Positions 7,688 to 18,872 are shown, counted from the stretch's first letter. The stretch: 64,000 nucleotides of DNA from Pedobacter sp. (GCA_025351765.1 JANXVH010000071.1:1-64000), one strand, 5' to 3'. Translations and numbers: made by a program. The notes: generated by a model not told the origin, from the letters alone.

Positions 7688-10066
7688 ATGTTTGTACTAA
7701 AAAGAGATGGCCGCAAGGAAGCGGTACGGTTTGATAAGATAACCGCCCGTATTGAAAAGTTATGTTATGGTTTTAATGCGGAATTGGTAGATCCTATTGA
7801 TGTTGCCAAAAAGGTAATTGAAGGTCTTTATGACGGTGTTACTACTTCTGAGCTGGATAACCTTGCAGCAGAAACAGCAGCTTCATTAACAACAAAGCAT
7901 CCAGATTATGCTTTGCTTGCATCTCGTATTGCGGTATCTAACTTACACAAGAATACTATAAAGTCCTTTTCTAAAACAATGGAGATGTTGCACACCTACA
8001 TTGATGCTAAAACAGGGAAGCCATCTTCATTAATAGCTGATGATGTATGGGAAGTGATCAAAGAAAATGCAGATGTGCTGGACAGCACAATTATATACGA
8101 CAGGGATTTCGGCTTTGACTACTTTGGTTTTAAAACATTGGAAAAATCATATCTATTAAAGGTTGATGGACAGATTGTAGAGCGCCCTCAGCATTTGTTT
8201 ATGCGCGTGTCTATAGGCATCCACAAAGCTGATATTGATAGTGCCATCGCTACTTATAACCTAATGAGCGAACGCTGGTTTACTCACGCTACGCCTACCT
8301 TATTTAATGCCGCTACGCCAAAACCTCAGATGTCATCATGCTTCCTGTTGACCATGCAGGACGACAGCATAGAAGGTATCTATGATACTTTGAAACAAAC
8401 CGCAAAGATATCTCAGAGTGCCGGTGGTATTGGTCTAAGTATTCATAACATCCGTGCTACAGGAGCCTATATTGGTGGTACAAATGGAACAAGTAACGGT
8501 ATCGTGCCAATGCTTAAGGTATTTAACGATACAGCCAGATATGTAGATCAGGGCGGAGGTAAGCGTAAAGGAGCATTTGCTATTTACCTGGAGCCTTGGC
8601 ATGCTGATGTATTCAGTTTCCTGGATCTTCGTAAAAACCATGGTAAAGAAGAATTGCGTGCACGTGATTTGTTTTATGCACTTTGGGTATGCGATTTGTT
8701 TATGAGACGCGTAGAGGAAAATGGCGATTGGAGTTTATTTTCTCCTGATGAGGCTCCCGGTCTATCTGATTGCCATAGCGAAGAATTTGATGCTTTATAC
8801 CAGCGTTACGAAAAAGAAGGAAGAGCCCGTAAAACGATTAAAGCACAGGAATTATGGTTCGCTATACTAGATTCACAAATAGAGACCGGCACCCCTTATC
8901 TCTTGTACAAAGATGCTGCAAACAGCAAATCAAATCAACAAAATTTAGGTACCATTAAGAGCTCTAACTTATGTACTGAAATTATTGAATACACTTCTAA
9001 AGACGAAGTTGCAGTTTGTAACCTTGCTTCTCTTGCTTTACCAAGATTTGTGATAAACGGAGAATTTGATCACCAGAAATTATATGATGTAACTTACCAG
9101 GCTACTTTGAACCTGAACAAGATTATTGATTATAATTATTATCCTGTTGAAGAGGCAAGGAATTCCAACATGCGGCACAGACCAATAGGATTAGGTGTTC
9201 AGGGGTTAGCGGATGCATTTATTTTAATGCGCCTGCCTTTTGAAAGTGACGCTGCCCGTATTTTAAATAAAGAGATCTTTGAAACGATCTATTTTGCGGC
9301 AATGACAGCTTCTCATGATCTTGCTATTAAAAATGGCCCTTATCAAACTTTTAAAGGTTCACCACTTTCTAAAGGTAAGTTCCAGTTTGACTTATGGAAT
9401 GTCACTCCTGATAGCAACCGTTGGGATTGGGAAACGTTACGTGAGAAGGTTGTAAAAGACGGTGTTTACAACTCTCTGCTTGTTGCACCAATGCCAACCG
9501 CTTCTACTTCACAAATACTTGGTAATAATGAATGTTTTGAGCCATATACATCAAATATTTATACAAGACGTGTATTGAGTGGCGAGTTTATTGTAGTAAA
9601 CAAACACTTGCTAAAGGATCTTGTAGCGCTTGGATTATGGACACCAGCCATGAAAGACAGAATTATTCTGGCTAACGGATCAATCCAGGATATTGCTGAG
9701 ATTCCTGATTACATCAAAGAATTGTACAAAACAGTTTGGGAGATTAAGATGCGGAGCATCATTGACATGGCTGCTGATAGGGGCGCTTATATCTGCCAAT
9801 CGCAATCACTTAACTTATTTATCAATGCACCGAATACTTCAAAACTTACTTCAATGCACTTCTATGCATGGAAGAAAGGGTTGAAAACAGGCATGTACTA
9901 TCTGCGTACACAAGCGGCATCACAAGCTGTTAAGTTTACGGTAGAAAATCAGGCAGGTAAAAATATGGAGCCGGTAATCCCTGAGCACATTTCACAAAGT
10001 GCAGAAGAGATTATCGAAGGCCCTGTTTGTACCATGGAAGAAGGCTGTATCAGCTGTTCAGGTTAA
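7688..10066 (+). CDS. nrdA: Ribonucleoside-diphosphate reductase class Ia, large (R1) subunit
   Basis: A 792-residue catalytic subunit. Residues 1 to about 90 form an ATP-cone ([13 protein letters not shown]), implying allosteric control of activity by ATP/dATP. The redox-active first cysteine is in PQMSSCFLL, the NxCxE active-site loop in SSNLCTEI with its cysteine and glutamate, and the partner cysteine in VAVCNLAS. The specificity-loop neighbourhood SAGGIGLS and the PMPTAST phosphate-binding region are present. The C-terminal tail GCISCSG provides the CxxC pair re-reduced by thioredoxin. It pairs with nrdB directly upstream, and a strong terminator follows. Confidence 0.97.
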   Translation: MFVLKRDGRKEAVRFDKITARIEKLCYGFNAELVDPIDVAKKVIEGLYDGVTTSELDNLAAETAASLTTKHPDYALLASRIAVSNLHKNTIKSFSKTMEMLHTYIDAKTGKPSSLIADDVWEVIKENADVLDSTIIYDRDFGFDYFGFKTLEKSYLLKVDGQIVERPQHLFMRVSIGIHKADIDSAIATYNLMSERWFTHATPTLFNAATPKPQMSSCFLLTMQDDSIEGIYDTLKQTAKISQSAGGIGLSIHNIRATGAYIGGTNGTSNGIVPMLKVFNDTARYVDQGGGKRKGAFAIYLEPWHADVFSFLDLRKNHGKEELRARDLFYALWVCDLFMRRVEENGDWSLFSPDEAPGLSDCHSEEFDALYQRYEKEGRARKTIKAQELWFAILDSQIETGTPYLLYKDAANSKSNQQNLGTIKSSNLCTEIIEYTSKDEVAVCNLASLALPRFVINGEFDHQKLYDVTYQATLNLNKIIDYNYYPVEEARNSNMRHRPIGLGVQGLADAFILMRLPFESDAARILNKEIFETIYFAAMTASHDLAIKNGPYQTFKGSPLSKGKFQFDLWNVTPDSNRWDWETLREKVVKDGVYNSLLVAPMPTASTSQILGNNECFEPYTSNIYTRRVLSGEFIVVNKHLLKDLVALGLWTPAMKDRIILANGSIQDIAEIPDYIKELYKTVWEIKMRSIIDMAADRGAYICQSQSLNLFINAPNTSKLTSMHFYAWKKGLKTGMYYLRTQAASQAVKFTVENQAGKNMEPVIPEHISQSAEEIIEGPVCTMEEGCISCSG

Positions 10067-10092
10067 TATTCTAACCAAGTATATTTAAATGC

Positions 10093-10131
10093 AAAAGGCT
10101 GGCATGATTTAAATCATTGTCGGCCTTTTTA
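10093..10131 (+). terminator. Terminator after nrdA
   Basis: AAAAGGC (10093-10099) pairs with GCCTTTT, with an inner ATGATTT/AAATCAT stem, followed by Ts. It overlaps the promoter of the next gene. Confidence 0.85.
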
Positions 10132-10145
10132 GTTTTGTATCTTTG
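10117..10145 (+). promoter_or_regulatory. Promoter of the cysteine-rich protein gene
   Basis: TTG (10117-10119), 18 bp, TATCTTTG (10138-10145). The ATG at 10153 follows after only 7 bp, so the transcript would have almost no 5' leader. Confidence 0.65.
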
Positions 10146-10152
10146 TTGCAAC

Positions 10153-10368
10153 ATGTCAAAACATGAGATTATATCTTGCGAGCGCTGTGGTACACCAATT
10201 GAGTGTAAGGCAAATTCATACACCAAGTGCCAGTGTAGCGCGGTTCATCTTGCCCTGAACGAAATGCAGTACATCAGCGAGTTACATGACGGCTGCTTGT
10301 GTGCATCTTGCCTATTTGAATTACAGCGGGAATACAATAAAGATTTTTCCCATAACAATAGGGCATAA
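10153..10368 (+). CDS. Small cysteine-rich protein, CWC-like
   Basis: A 71-residue protein with paired cysteines in CERC, ECK, KCQC and CLCASC, a layout like the cysteine-rich CWC family of presumed zinc-binding proteins; here the central CWC is replaced by CQC. The start at 10153 is preferred over an in-frame ATG at 10117, because the latter lies inside the promoter. Function of the family is not established. It sits alone between nrdA and aguB, read in the same direction. Confidence 0.65.
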   Translation: MSKHEIISCERCGTPIECKANSYTKCQCSAVHLALNEMQYISELHDGCLCASCLFELQREYNKDFSHNNRA

Positions 10369-10445
10369 GCCATATCAGCAAGGCAATCTCCTACCATCCT
10401 TATATTTTTTGGCTAACTTTACGGAAAATTATTAGTTGATCAACA

Positions 10446-11321
10446 ATGACTAAAGTACAAGTAGGTCTGGTGCAAATGAGCTGCACCGGCAATAAGCAGG
10501 AAAATCTAGATAAGGCGATAGTAAAGATCAGGGAAATTGCAGCACAAGGCGCACAGGTGGTTTGTCTGCAAGAACTTTTTACCTCTCTTTACTTTTGCGA
10601 CGAAGAAGATTATAACAACTTTAAATTGGCTGAGGCAATTCCCGGCCCTTCTACCGATGCATTATCTGTAGTAGCAGCAGAACTGAATGTTGTTATTGTA
10701 GCTTCGTTGTTTGAAAAACGAGCAGCAGGATTATACCATAATACTACCGCAGTGTTGGATGCCGATGGAGCCTATCTTGGTAAATACCGTAAAATGCACA
10801 TTCCTGATGATCCTGGTTTTTATGAGAAGTTTTATTTCACTCCCGGTGATCTTGGTTATAAAGTGTTCAAGACCAAATATGCAAAAATTGGCGTGCTGAT
10901 TTGCTGGGATCAGTGGTATCCAGAGGCAGCAAGGTTGACGGCTCTAATGGGTGCAGATTTTTTAGTTTACCCTACTGCAATAGGATGGGCAACTACGCAA
11001 GACCTGCCTACAAATACCGAACAATACAATGCATGGCAAACCATACAACGCTCGCACGCTATTGCCAATGGGATACCAGTAGTGAGTGTTAACAGGGTAG
11101 GTAGAGAAGCAGGTGTCGAATTTTGGGGAGGGTCGTTTGTGTCCAATCCATTTGGAACAATACTTTATCAGGCATCGCACAATGAAGAAGAACTTAAAGT
11201 AGTAGAAATAGATATGTCGAAATCGGACAGCTACAGAATACACTGGCCTTTTTTACGCGATAGAAGGATAGACAGTTATTCACAGATCACTAAAAGATAT
11301 ATAGATGACGAATCTATTTGA
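10446..11321 (+). CDS. aguB: N-carbamoylputrescine amidase
   Basis: A 291-residue nitrilase-superfamily enzyme that hydrolyses N-carbamoylputrescine to putrescine, CO2 and ammonia in the cytosol. The Glu-Lys-Cys triad is visible: Glu43 in LQELF, Lys in KYRKMHIP near residue 115, and Cys in LICWDQWYPE near 153. The stretch DPGFYEKFYFTPGD is typical of the N-carbamoylputrescine amidase subgroup. The gene overlaps aguA by 17 bp, and the two encode consecutive steps of the agmatine route to putrescine, which supports the specific call. Confidence 0.95.
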   Translation: MTKVQVGLVQMSCTGNKQENLDKAIVKIREIAAQGAQVVCLQELFTSLYFCDEEDYNNFKLAEAIPGPSTDALSVVAAELNVVIVASLFEKRAAGLYHNTTAVLDADGAYLGKYRKMHIPDDPGFYEKFYFTPGDLGYKVFKTKYAKIGVLICWDQWYPEAARLTALMGADFLVYPTAIGWATTQDLPTNTEQYNAWQTIQRSHAIANGIPVVSVNRVGREAGVEFWGGSFVSNPFGTILYQASHNEEELKVVEIDMSKSDSYRIHWPFLRDRRIDSYSQITKRYIDDESI

Positions 11322-12360
11322 TCATTCTCCAAAAAAAGCAGGTTATACTTTTCCTCCAGAGTGGGGAAGACATGAAGCTACCTGGCTTACCTGGCCGCAT
11401 AAGGAAGAATCCTGGCCCGGTAAAATGAATGCTATTTATACGCCTTACTGCCAGTTTATAAAAGCTGTAGCAGAAGGAGAGAAGGTAAGGATAAATGTTA
11501 ACGATGAAGAAACTAAGGCTTTCGCCATAGGAAAACTTACCGAACAGGGTGCTAATCTTTCTCAGATAGAATTCTATTTTAACCCAAGCAATGATGCCTG
11601 GTGCCGAGATCACGGCCCGGCTTTCCTGATAAACCCCTCTGCGGAATCCAAAAAGGTGATTGTAGACTGGGGTTATAATGCATGGGGTGGCAAATACCCG
11701 CCATTTGAGCAGGATGATATAATTCCAACACTAATTGCAGACCATTTGGATATCCCTGTGTTTAATCCGGGTATAGTAATGGAAGGTGGTTCTGTTGAAT
11801 TTAACGGAGCCGGAACTATATTGACCACCACTGCCTGCCTGTTAAATAAGAACAGGAACCCGCATTTAAACAAGGAGCAGATTGAAGAATACCTGAAGGA
11901 ATGTTATGGGGTGGAGCAAATCTTGTGGTTAGGGGATGGGATAGTTGGTGACGACACGGACGGGCACATTGACGATATTACGCGCTTTGTAAATGAAGAT
12001 ACCGTGCTAACGGTTGTGGAAAGCAATCCGCTGGATGAAAATTATCTCTTGCTCCAGGAAAACCTCCAGGCATTGAAAAGCATGACTTTATTGAATGGAA
12101 AACCATTAAATATTGTTAAGTTACCTATGCCTTCTCCAGTCATTCATGAAGATACCCGATTGCCGGCATCGTATGCAAACTTTTATATCGCAAATGCGGT
12201 GGTGGTGGTGCCAACTTTTAGGGATGTGAATGATCAAAAAGCAATTGATATTATACAGGGAGTTTTCCCTGATAGGAGGGTTGTTGGAATCGATTCAATA
12301 GATATCATTTGGGGGCTAGGCAGTTTTCATTGCCTTAGTCAGCAAGAGCCCGCAGTATAA
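11305..12360 (+). CDS. aguA: Agmatine deiminase
   Basis: A 351-residue guanidino-group-modifying enzyme (pentein fold) converting agmatine to N-carbamoylputrescine. Motifs in order: PPEWGRHEATWLTWPH at the N-terminus, DAWCRDHGP, GWGGKYPP shown here as WGGKYPPFEQDD, VMEGGSVEFNG, GDDTDGHIDD, and the C-terminal GSFHCLSQQ with the nucleophile Cys343. Length is normal. It overlaps aguB by 17 bp, so the pair is translated together and makes putrescine. No arginine decarboxylase gene is in the window, so the source of agmatine is not shown. Confidence 0.96.
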   Translation: MTNLFDHSPKKAGYTFPPEWGRHEATWLTWPHKEESWPGKMNAIYTPYCQFIKAVAEGEKVRINVNDEETKAFAIGKLTEQGANLSQIEFYFNPSNDAWCRDHGPAFLINPSAESKKVIVDWGYNAWGGKYPPFEQDDIIPTLIADHLDIPVFNPGIVMEGGSVEFNGAGTILTTTACLLNKNRNPHLNKEQIEEYLKECYGVEQILWLGDGIVGDDTDGHIDDITRFVNEDTVLTVVESNPLDENYLLLQENLQALKSMTLLNGKPLNIVKLPMPSPVIHEDTRLPASYANFYIANAVVVVPTFRDVNDQKAIDIIQGVFPDRRVVGIDSIDIIWGLGSFHCLSQQEPAV

Positions 12361-12392
12361 AACGATAAAATATAGAACAAGAAATACAATAA

Positions 12393-13136
12393 ATGAAGTT
12401 ACTAGAAGGAAAAACAGCACTAATTACAGGTGCATCCAAAGGAATAGGACGTAAGATTGCAGAGAAGTTTGCAGAACAAGGTGCAAATGTTGCTTTTACT
12501 TATCTATCTTCTGTTGAGAAAGGCGAAGCTCTTGTAGCAGAACTGGAAGTTTATGGTACAAAGATTAAAGGTTATCGATCTGATGCTTCAAAGTTTGTTG
12601 AAGCAGAGCAGCTGATCAATACTATAGTTGCTGATTTCGGCGCCTTGAATATTGTGGTAAACAATGCAGGAATTACCAAAGACGGATTGTTGATGCGCAT
12701 GAGCGAGGAGCAGTGGGATGATGTGATCAATGTAAATCTGAAATCGGTATTCAATGTTTGTAAGGCTGCTTCAAAGATAATGATGAAGGCGCGTAAAGGA
12801 TCTATCATCAATATGAGTTCTGTTGTGGGTGTGCAGGGTAATGCTGGGCAGTCAAACTACGCTGCTTCCAAAGCAGGAATTATTGGTTTCTCTAAATCCT
12901 TAGCGAAGGAGCTTGGATCAAGAAACATCCGTACAAATGTAGTTGCCCCCGGTTTTATCCGTACAGAAATGACTGAAGTGTTGGATCCAAAAGTGGTAAA
13001 AGGTTGGGAAGACAGTATACCATTGAAGAGAGCCGGGGAAACAGAAGATGTAGCCAATGTTTGCGTTTTCTTAGCTTCAGAAATGAGTGCTTACGTTACC
13101 GGGCAGGTCATATCTGTTTGTGGCGGTATGCTGTAG
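12393..13136 (+). CDS. fabG: 3-oxoacyl-[acyl-carrier-protein] reductase
   Basis: A 247-residue short-chain dehydrogenase/reductase that reduces 3-oxoacyl-ACP with NADPH in fatty-acid elongation. The cofactor site is TGASKGIG near residues 13-20, followed by NNAG, the catalytic Ser in NMSSVVG, and YAASK with the catalytic Tyr and Lys. The C-terminal GQVISVCGGM matches FabG proteins. Many SDRs look alike, so another carbonyl substrate cannot be excluded, but length and motifs fit FabG well. It starts 33 bp after aguA, and its stop codon abuts the next start with no gap. Confidence 0.88.
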   Translation: MKLLEGKTALITGASKGIGRKIAEKFAEQGANVAFTYLSSVEKGEALVAELEVYGTKIKGYRSDASKFVEAEQLINTIVADFGALNIVVNNAGITKDGLLMRMSEEQWDDVINVNLKSVFNVCKAASKIMMKARKGSIINMSSVVGVQGNAGQSNYAASKAGIIGFSKSLAKELGSRNIRTNVVAPGFIRTEMTEVLDPKVVKGWEDSIPLKRAGETEDVANVCVFLASEMSAYVTGQVISVCGGML

Positions 13137-15221
13137 ATGGGCGATTCTTTTACATTTTATACTTTATTGGCGCTACTAGGTTGTATCCTTGCTGGATTAT
13201 TCTTTGCATGGCTGCTCTATAGTAAAACCTCGCATTTAAATAAAAATGTAAGATATATCCTTACGGCCGGAAGGACATTAATCATTAGTTTGATTGCCTT
13301 CCTGTTGTTTTTTCCACTGTTGCGCAGCGTTTCCTATCAGTTGGAGAAACCTATTGTTATCATAGGACAAGACAACTCCCTCTCGGCAGGCAACATCAAA
13401 CCTGCCGGATTTAACAAAGCTAAATACGAGAAGGATCTAAAAGAGTTATCGGAACGATTATCGGAAAAGTATGAAGTACGGCGCTATCACTTCAGCGATA
13501 GCATAAACTCGGGATTTGATTTTTCTTACAAAGGGAAAATAACCAATGCCTCTAAATTTATAACACGGTTAAATGACGAACTGCTGAACAGAAATGTTGG
13601 CGCCATTATTTTAGCTACGGATGGAATATTTAACCGTGGCGGTAGTCCACTTTACGATGTCAACAAGTTAAAAGCTCCGGTATATACCATCGCCCTTGGC
13701 GATACCATTCCAAAAAGAGACCTTATTGTAGCCAATGTTAACAGCAATGACATTGTGTATCTTGACAATGAATTTACGGTAGAAGTTCAGGTACAAGCTT
13801 TTGAAAGTAAGGGTACTACTGCGATGCTCAGGGTGCAAGAGAATAGGAAGGAAGTAAAAGCCGTGCCAGTGCAGATCACTTCAAACCCCTTTATTAAAAC
13901 TGTTCCATTAAAGCTAAAAGCGACAAAGCTCGGCTTGCAACGCTATACTATTTCACTTGGACTGTTACCAAACGAAGTGTCTAATACAAATAACACACAA
14001 CAAATTTTTATTGATGTGATTGATGCTAAGCAGAAAGTATTGATTGCTGCAGCGGCACCTCACCCTGATATTGCCACATTTAAACAGGCTATTTCAGCCA
14101 ATAAGCACTATGAAGTTAAAGTAATTATTGGCGATGAGCTAAATGCTGTTAAACTGAAGGATTACGGGTTGTTTATTCTATACCAGCTTCCGTCAACAGA
14201 AGATGTGGCACAGGCTTTCCTAAGTCGCATAAAGGAGTCTGCTGTTCCAGTATGGTTTGTTTTGGGTGCCCAAAGTAACCTAGGGGCCTTCAACCAGATG
14301 CAGAAGGGATTGAGCTATACTGGTAACACTAGCGCATTGCAAGAAATTTACTCAGATGTTAATCCTAATTTTACTGCTTTTGACGTCAACGCCCTTGCTT
14401 CAAAAGCTATAGAAAATTTTGATCCGTTACTTGCGCCGTTCGGTAATATTACGGTAAACACTAATGCGGCGATTGCCTTAAATCAACGTATTGGTAAAAT
14501 CAAAACGCAATATCCGCAACTTATTTTTACTAATGAGGATGGCCGGAAAACAGCGTACCTGATAGGCGAAGGCATTTGGAGGTGGAAACTTTCTGAGGCG
14601 TTAGATAACATGGAAGAAACTGTTGTAAGCGGCATGATCAGCAAGTCTGTGCAATACCTTTCTTTAAAAGATGACAAAAGAAAATTCAAGGTTTATACGG
14701 CAAAGAATTCTTTTGATGAGAATGAACCCGTGTTGATCAACGCTGCGTTGTATAACGACAGCTACGTGGCCTTAAACACACCAGATGTAAGTATTCAGGT
14801 AAAAAATGAAAAAGGTAGGTCTTATAATTATTTGTTTTCCAGAACAGAAACAGGATATAAGCTCGATGCAGGGACACTGCCGCCGGGAAATTACAATTAC
14901 ACCGCTGCAACTACATTAGGCGGAAAGGCCTACAAAGTGGGCGGACTGTTTTACATCAACAACATTGTGGCAGAGTATCAGCAAACCATTGCCAATCATG
15001 AACTGTTGGGCAGCTTGTCTGCACAAACGAACGGTAAAATGTACATGCCAGGTGTACTCTCAAATATCTATAATGACATTGTTAACAATGAGCAAATTAA
15101 AACGCTAAGTTACGAAGACCGCAAATATGAGGAGCTTGTCAACTACAAATGGCTGTTTGCGCTAATTATTGTATTACTAAGTATGGAGTGGTTTATTAGA
15201 AAGAGAAACGGCGAAGTCTAG
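13137..15221 (+). CDS. Large membrane protein with VWA-like region, conserved in Bacteroidota
   Basis: A 694-residue protein with two N-terminal membrane helices (about residues 5-28 and 38-62), a long periplasmic part and one C-terminal helix (about 670-687) ending in a basic RKRNGEV tail. After the second helix comes VIIGQDNSLS, and at about 150 AIILATDGIFNRGG, which resembles the D-x-S...TDG scheme of von Willebrand A folds. A second alpha/beta-like segment begins around residue 300. Similar membrane proteins occur in Bacteroidota, sometimes called VWA or BatA-like, with no proven role. Its ATG follows the fabG stop with zero spacing, suggesting translational coupling. Its stop interlocks with that of the convergent DivIC-like gene. 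Confidence 0.65.
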   Translation: MGDSFTFYTLLALLGCILAGLFFAWLLYSKTSHLNKNVRYILTAGRTLIISLIAFLLFFPLLRSVSYQLEKPIVIIGQDNSLSAGNIKPAGFNKAKYEKDLKELSERLSEKYEVRRYHFSDSINSGFDFSYKGKITNASKFITRLNDELLNRNVGAIILATDGIFNRGGSPLYDVNKLKAPVYTIALGDTIPKRDLIVANVNSNDIVYLDNEFTVEVQVQAFESKGTTAMLRVQENRKEVKAVPVQITSNPFIKTVPLKLKATKLGLQRYTISLGLLPNEVSNTNNTQQIFIDVIDAKQKVLIAAAAPHPDIATFKQAISANKHYEVKVIIGDELNAVKLKDYGLFILYQLPSTEDVAQAFLSRIKESAVPVWFVLGAQSNLGAFNQMQKGLSYTGNTSALQEIYSDVNPNFTAFDVNALASKAIENFDPLLAPFGNITVNTNAAIALNQRIGKIKTQYPQLIFTNEDGRKTAYLIGEGIWRWKLSEALDNMEETVVSGMISKSVQYLSLKDDKRKFKVYTAKNSFDENEPVLINAALYNDSYVALNTPDVSIQVKNEKGRSYNYLFSRTETGYKLDAGTLPPGNYNYTAATTLGGKAYKVGGLFYINNIVAEYQQTIANHELLGSLSAQTNGKMYMPGVLSNIYNDIVNNEQIKTLSYEDRKYEELVNYKWLFALIIVLLSMEWFIRKRNGEV

Positions 15222-15517
15222 TCCTTTTTAGCTTCGTGGATAATAACGAATACATCTTCATTATCTTTTTTCATGAAATACTTTTCGCGAGCAAATTTCT
15301 CTGCAGTATTCAGATTGGTGTTAAGTTCATTTAAGTCATTTTTAACCTGAGCAATCTCTTTTACATAGAAGTCTTTCTCTTCCTGTAGCTTACTTACTTC
15401 AGATTTGAATTCGTACTGTGCAAGAAAGTCATTCTTATCAAAGAATAGCATCCATACTACAAATGCAATAACAGATAGGAAATACTTATTTTTTATCAGC
15501 TGCAGTAAACGGTTCAT
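15218..15517 (-). CDS. FtsB/DivIC-like septum formation initiator
   Basis: A 99-residue bitopic protein: short cytoplasmic start, one membrane helix (about residues 12-28, FLSVIAFVVWMLFF), then a coiled coil rich in Lys/Glu (about 35-75) and the small C-terminal EKYFMKKDNEDVFVI segment typical of DivIC/FtsB proteins of the divisome. The start at 15517 is chosen over an in-frame upstream start at 15553, because a promoter -7 box (TATATTTG) ends 5 bp before it. It should act in the inner membrane with FtsL and FtsQ partners. Confidence 0.82.
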   Translation of the reverse strand: MNRLLQLIKNKYFLSVIAFVVWMLFFDKNDFLAQYEFKSEVSKLQEEKDFYVKEIAQVKNDLNELNTNLNTAEKFAREKYFMKKDNEDVFVIIHEAKKD

Positions 15518-15522
15518 GTAAA

Positions 15523-15554
15523 CAAATATATCTTTTATTGGAATCAATACCAAA
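15523..15554 (-). promoter_or_regulatory. Promoter of the DivIC-like gene
   Basis: Reading leftward: TTTG (15554-15551), 20 bp, TATATTTG (15530-15523). The start codon begins at 15517, so the mRNA should be leaderless or nearly so. Confidence 0.65.
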
Positions 15555-15563
15555 ATAATATAA

Positions 15564-15593
15564 ATAGCCAGTACTCGTAAAAGTACTGGCTAT
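15564..15593 (-). terminator. Terminator after eno
   Basis: Perfect 12-bp stem ATAGCCAGTACT (15564-15575) / AGTACTGGCTAT (15582-15593) with a 6-nt loop, 20 bp past the eno stop. The T-tract is weak, so it may also act as an RNA-end stabiliser. Confidence 0.8.
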
Positions 15594-15613
15594 ACGATCA
15601 TATATTGATCAGT

Positions 15614-16915
<1,302 letters not shown>

Positions 16916-16942
16916 TTATATTTTGTTTTACGTAAGCCTTAG

Positions 16943-16980
16943 TGTATAATATACAATTACTGAGGCAATACCCAAAGTTA
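16943..16980 (-). promoter_or_regulatory. Candidate -7 box and palindrome upstream of eno
   Basis: Reading leftward, TAACTTTG (16980-16973) fits the -7 consensus, though no TTTG is seen at -33. The palindrome TGTATA-A-TATACA (16943-16955) lies just downstream, in the transcribed leader. Confidence 0.45.
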
Positions 16981-17001
16981 TAATAAATTTTAAATACGCG
17001 A

Positions 17002-18093
17002 CTATTCCCACTTAAAAACTTTTACCGCAACGGCGTAAATACCTATACCCCAAATGATCATGATCAGAATCTGCTGCCTTACATCCCATAGTCCGGCGCC
17101 CTCAAAAGCTACCTTTCTCATGGCATCATTTAAGTAAGTAAGGGGTAGTGCCCTGCTAATTGGCTGTAACCAGGTAGGAAAAGCATCGATAGAAAAAAAT
17201 GTTCCTGAAAGCAGGAACTGAGGAAGGGTAATAATATTCGAAATGGGAGGTATAGTGCTCTCGCTTTTGGCAACTCCAGATACCACAAATCCAAAGCCCA
17301 TAAAGACAATTAGTCCCATTAGTGCCAGTAATAGCATATTGATTACAGTTATTGCTCCATGTATAAGCGTAAACTTAAATAGGAGGTGACCCACTAGGAT
17401 AATGAATAAAGCCCCTATTAGTGCAAAACCTATTCGTGCTATACCTTCTCCAAACACAATGCTGGATCTGCTTACCGGTGTAGCAAAAAAACGTTTAATA
17501 ACAAGGTTTTGGCGCAGGCTAAAGAAAACAAAAGCGGTTCCGAATACACCTGTACTCAACAAAGAAAACCCAAGCTGTCCGGGTAATATAAAGTCAATTG
17601 TCCGGTAGGTACGCCCCGTTACCATAGTCTCGCTCAATTTAGCAATTGTTGGTTTAATGTTCTGCGTGTTCAGCGTATAAAGGAGGTTATTTAATACAGA
17701 TTTTAAAATATTCCCTTTATCCATTGAAGCAGATGTATACTTTACGTTAACCAGGTAGGCGGGTTTGCCTGCTGCATTTCTTTGCACATTTATCACCGCA
17801 TCATAATTTCCTTTTTCTAATGCAACGTTTATTTCATCTGTGTTTTTGTTGTTTATTAACCTAATCACACTAATTTGACCTAGCGCTTTAATTACCGGGT
17901 TTTGTAAATCTGATTGTGGCGAAACTGCCAGATCTATTTTTACGCCGCCGCCCCCAAGGAATCCAAAAACAAGAATAAAGATTAACGGGAAGGCAAGGGT
18001 AAACACAACAGCAGAAGGACTGCGCATGATGGAACGGAAACTTGCCTTAGCAAGCGCCATTGTGGCGTTAAAATTATTGTAAGGTTTGTTCAT
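17002..18093 (-). CDS. ABC-2 type exporter permease
   Basis: A 363-residue inner-membrane permease. It has one N-terminal helix (about residues 28-48, VVFTLAFPLIFILVFGF), a periplasmic domain to about 165, then five more hydrophobic segments. The C-terminal LPQFLLSGTFFSIDAFPTWLQ region with PLTYLNDAMR is the ABC-2 membrane signature (LSG.F.P...P...P..Y). The N-terminal periplasmic insertion places it in the YhhJ/NatB-like branch. It follows its ATPase gene after an 8-bp gap. The cargo (drug, ion or envelope molecule) cannot be read from the sequence. Confidence 0.88.
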   Translation of the reverse strand: MNKPYNNFNATMALAKASFRSIMRSPSAVVFTLAFPLIFILVFGFLGGGGVKIDLAVSPQSDLQNPVIKALGQISVIRLINNKNTDEINVALEKGNYDAVINVQRNAAGKPAYLVNVKYTSASMDKGNILKSVLNNLLYTLNTQNIKPTIAKLSETMVTGRTYRTIDFILPGQLGFSLLSTGVFGTAFVFFSLRQNLVIKRFFATPVSRSSIVFGEGIARIGFALIGALFIILVGHLLFKFTLIHGAITVINMLLLALMGLIVFMGFGFVVSGVAKSESTIPPISNIITLPQFLLSGTFFSIDAFPTWLQPISRALPLTYLNDAMRKVAFEGAGLWDVRQQILIMIIWGIGIYAVAVKVFKWE

Positions 18094-18101
18094 CTGTAAT
18101 A

Positions 18102-18872
18102 TTAGTTATCAGCTCTCCATTCTTTACCTGTCAGGTTAATGAATACATCTTCCAGGTTTGCTTTTTTCACTTCTTTTTTTCTTTCAAAACCACTGTTCAC
18201 CAGATTGTCTATTAAAGCATCAGGTGTATCCAACACAATGATTTCACCATGCTCAACAAAAGCAACCCTGTCGCAAAGCTGTTCTGCCTCATCCATATAA
18301 TGAGTTGTGATCACAACTGTAGTTCCATTACTTCTGATCTCGTTGATCATGTCCCAAAGATTACGGCGAGCTTGGGGATCCAAGCCTGTTGTAGGCTCGT
18401 CAAGAAAAACGATCTTTGGAGAGTTGATCAGAGTAGTTGCAATAGAGAATCGCTGTTTTTGTCCGCCAGATAGCGCTTTGTATTTTGCTTTTGCTTTATC
18501 CTGTAAATTTACCTTAGCCAACATTTCCATTGGGTCTATGGTCACATCATAGAGACCTGAAAAAAGTTCCAGTAGTTCAATCAAGTTGAGGTTTGGATAA
18601 TAGCCAGCTGCCTGCAACTGTACGCCAATAATCCGTTTAATCTTATTGGTATCCTGATCTATAGAGTGTCCGTCTACAAAGACCTCACCGGATGTCTTTT
18701 TCCTTAACGTTTCAATGATCTCCAGTGTGGTGGTTTTTCCTGCGCCATTAGGCCCCAATAAACCGAATATCTCATTCTCGTAAACATCAAAGCTAATGCC
18801 TTTTACGGCAACAAAATCATCGTATTTTTTTACAAGGTTTTTGACGCTAATGATGACCTTTCTCTTCTCCAT
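18102..18872 (-). CDS. ABC transporter ATP-binding protein
   Basis: A 256-residue cytosolic nucleotide-binding subunit with Walker A GPNGAGKTT, Q-loop in GVQLQAAG, signature LSGGQKQR, Walker B KIVFLDEPTTGLD and H-loop TTHYMDEAEQ. This arrangement is typical of ABC-2 exporters of the NatA/CcmA-like group. The C-terminus lacks an obvious extra domain and ends in a short VFINLTGKEWR tail common to this branch. It is the promoter-proximal gene of a two-gene operon with the permease. Confidence 0.93.
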   Translation of the reverse strand: MEKRKVIISVKNLVKKYDDFVAVKGISFDVYENEIFGLLGPNGAGKTTTLEIIETLRKKTSGEVFVDGHSIDQDTNKIKRIIGVQLQAAGYYPNLNLIELLELFSGLYDVTIDPMEMLAKVNLQDKAKAKYKALSGGQKQRFSIATTLINSPKIVFLDEPTTGLDPQARRNLWDMINEIRSNGTTVVITTHYMDEAEQLCDRVAFVEHGEIIVLDTPDALIDNLVNSGFERKKEVKKANLEDVFINLTGKEWRADN

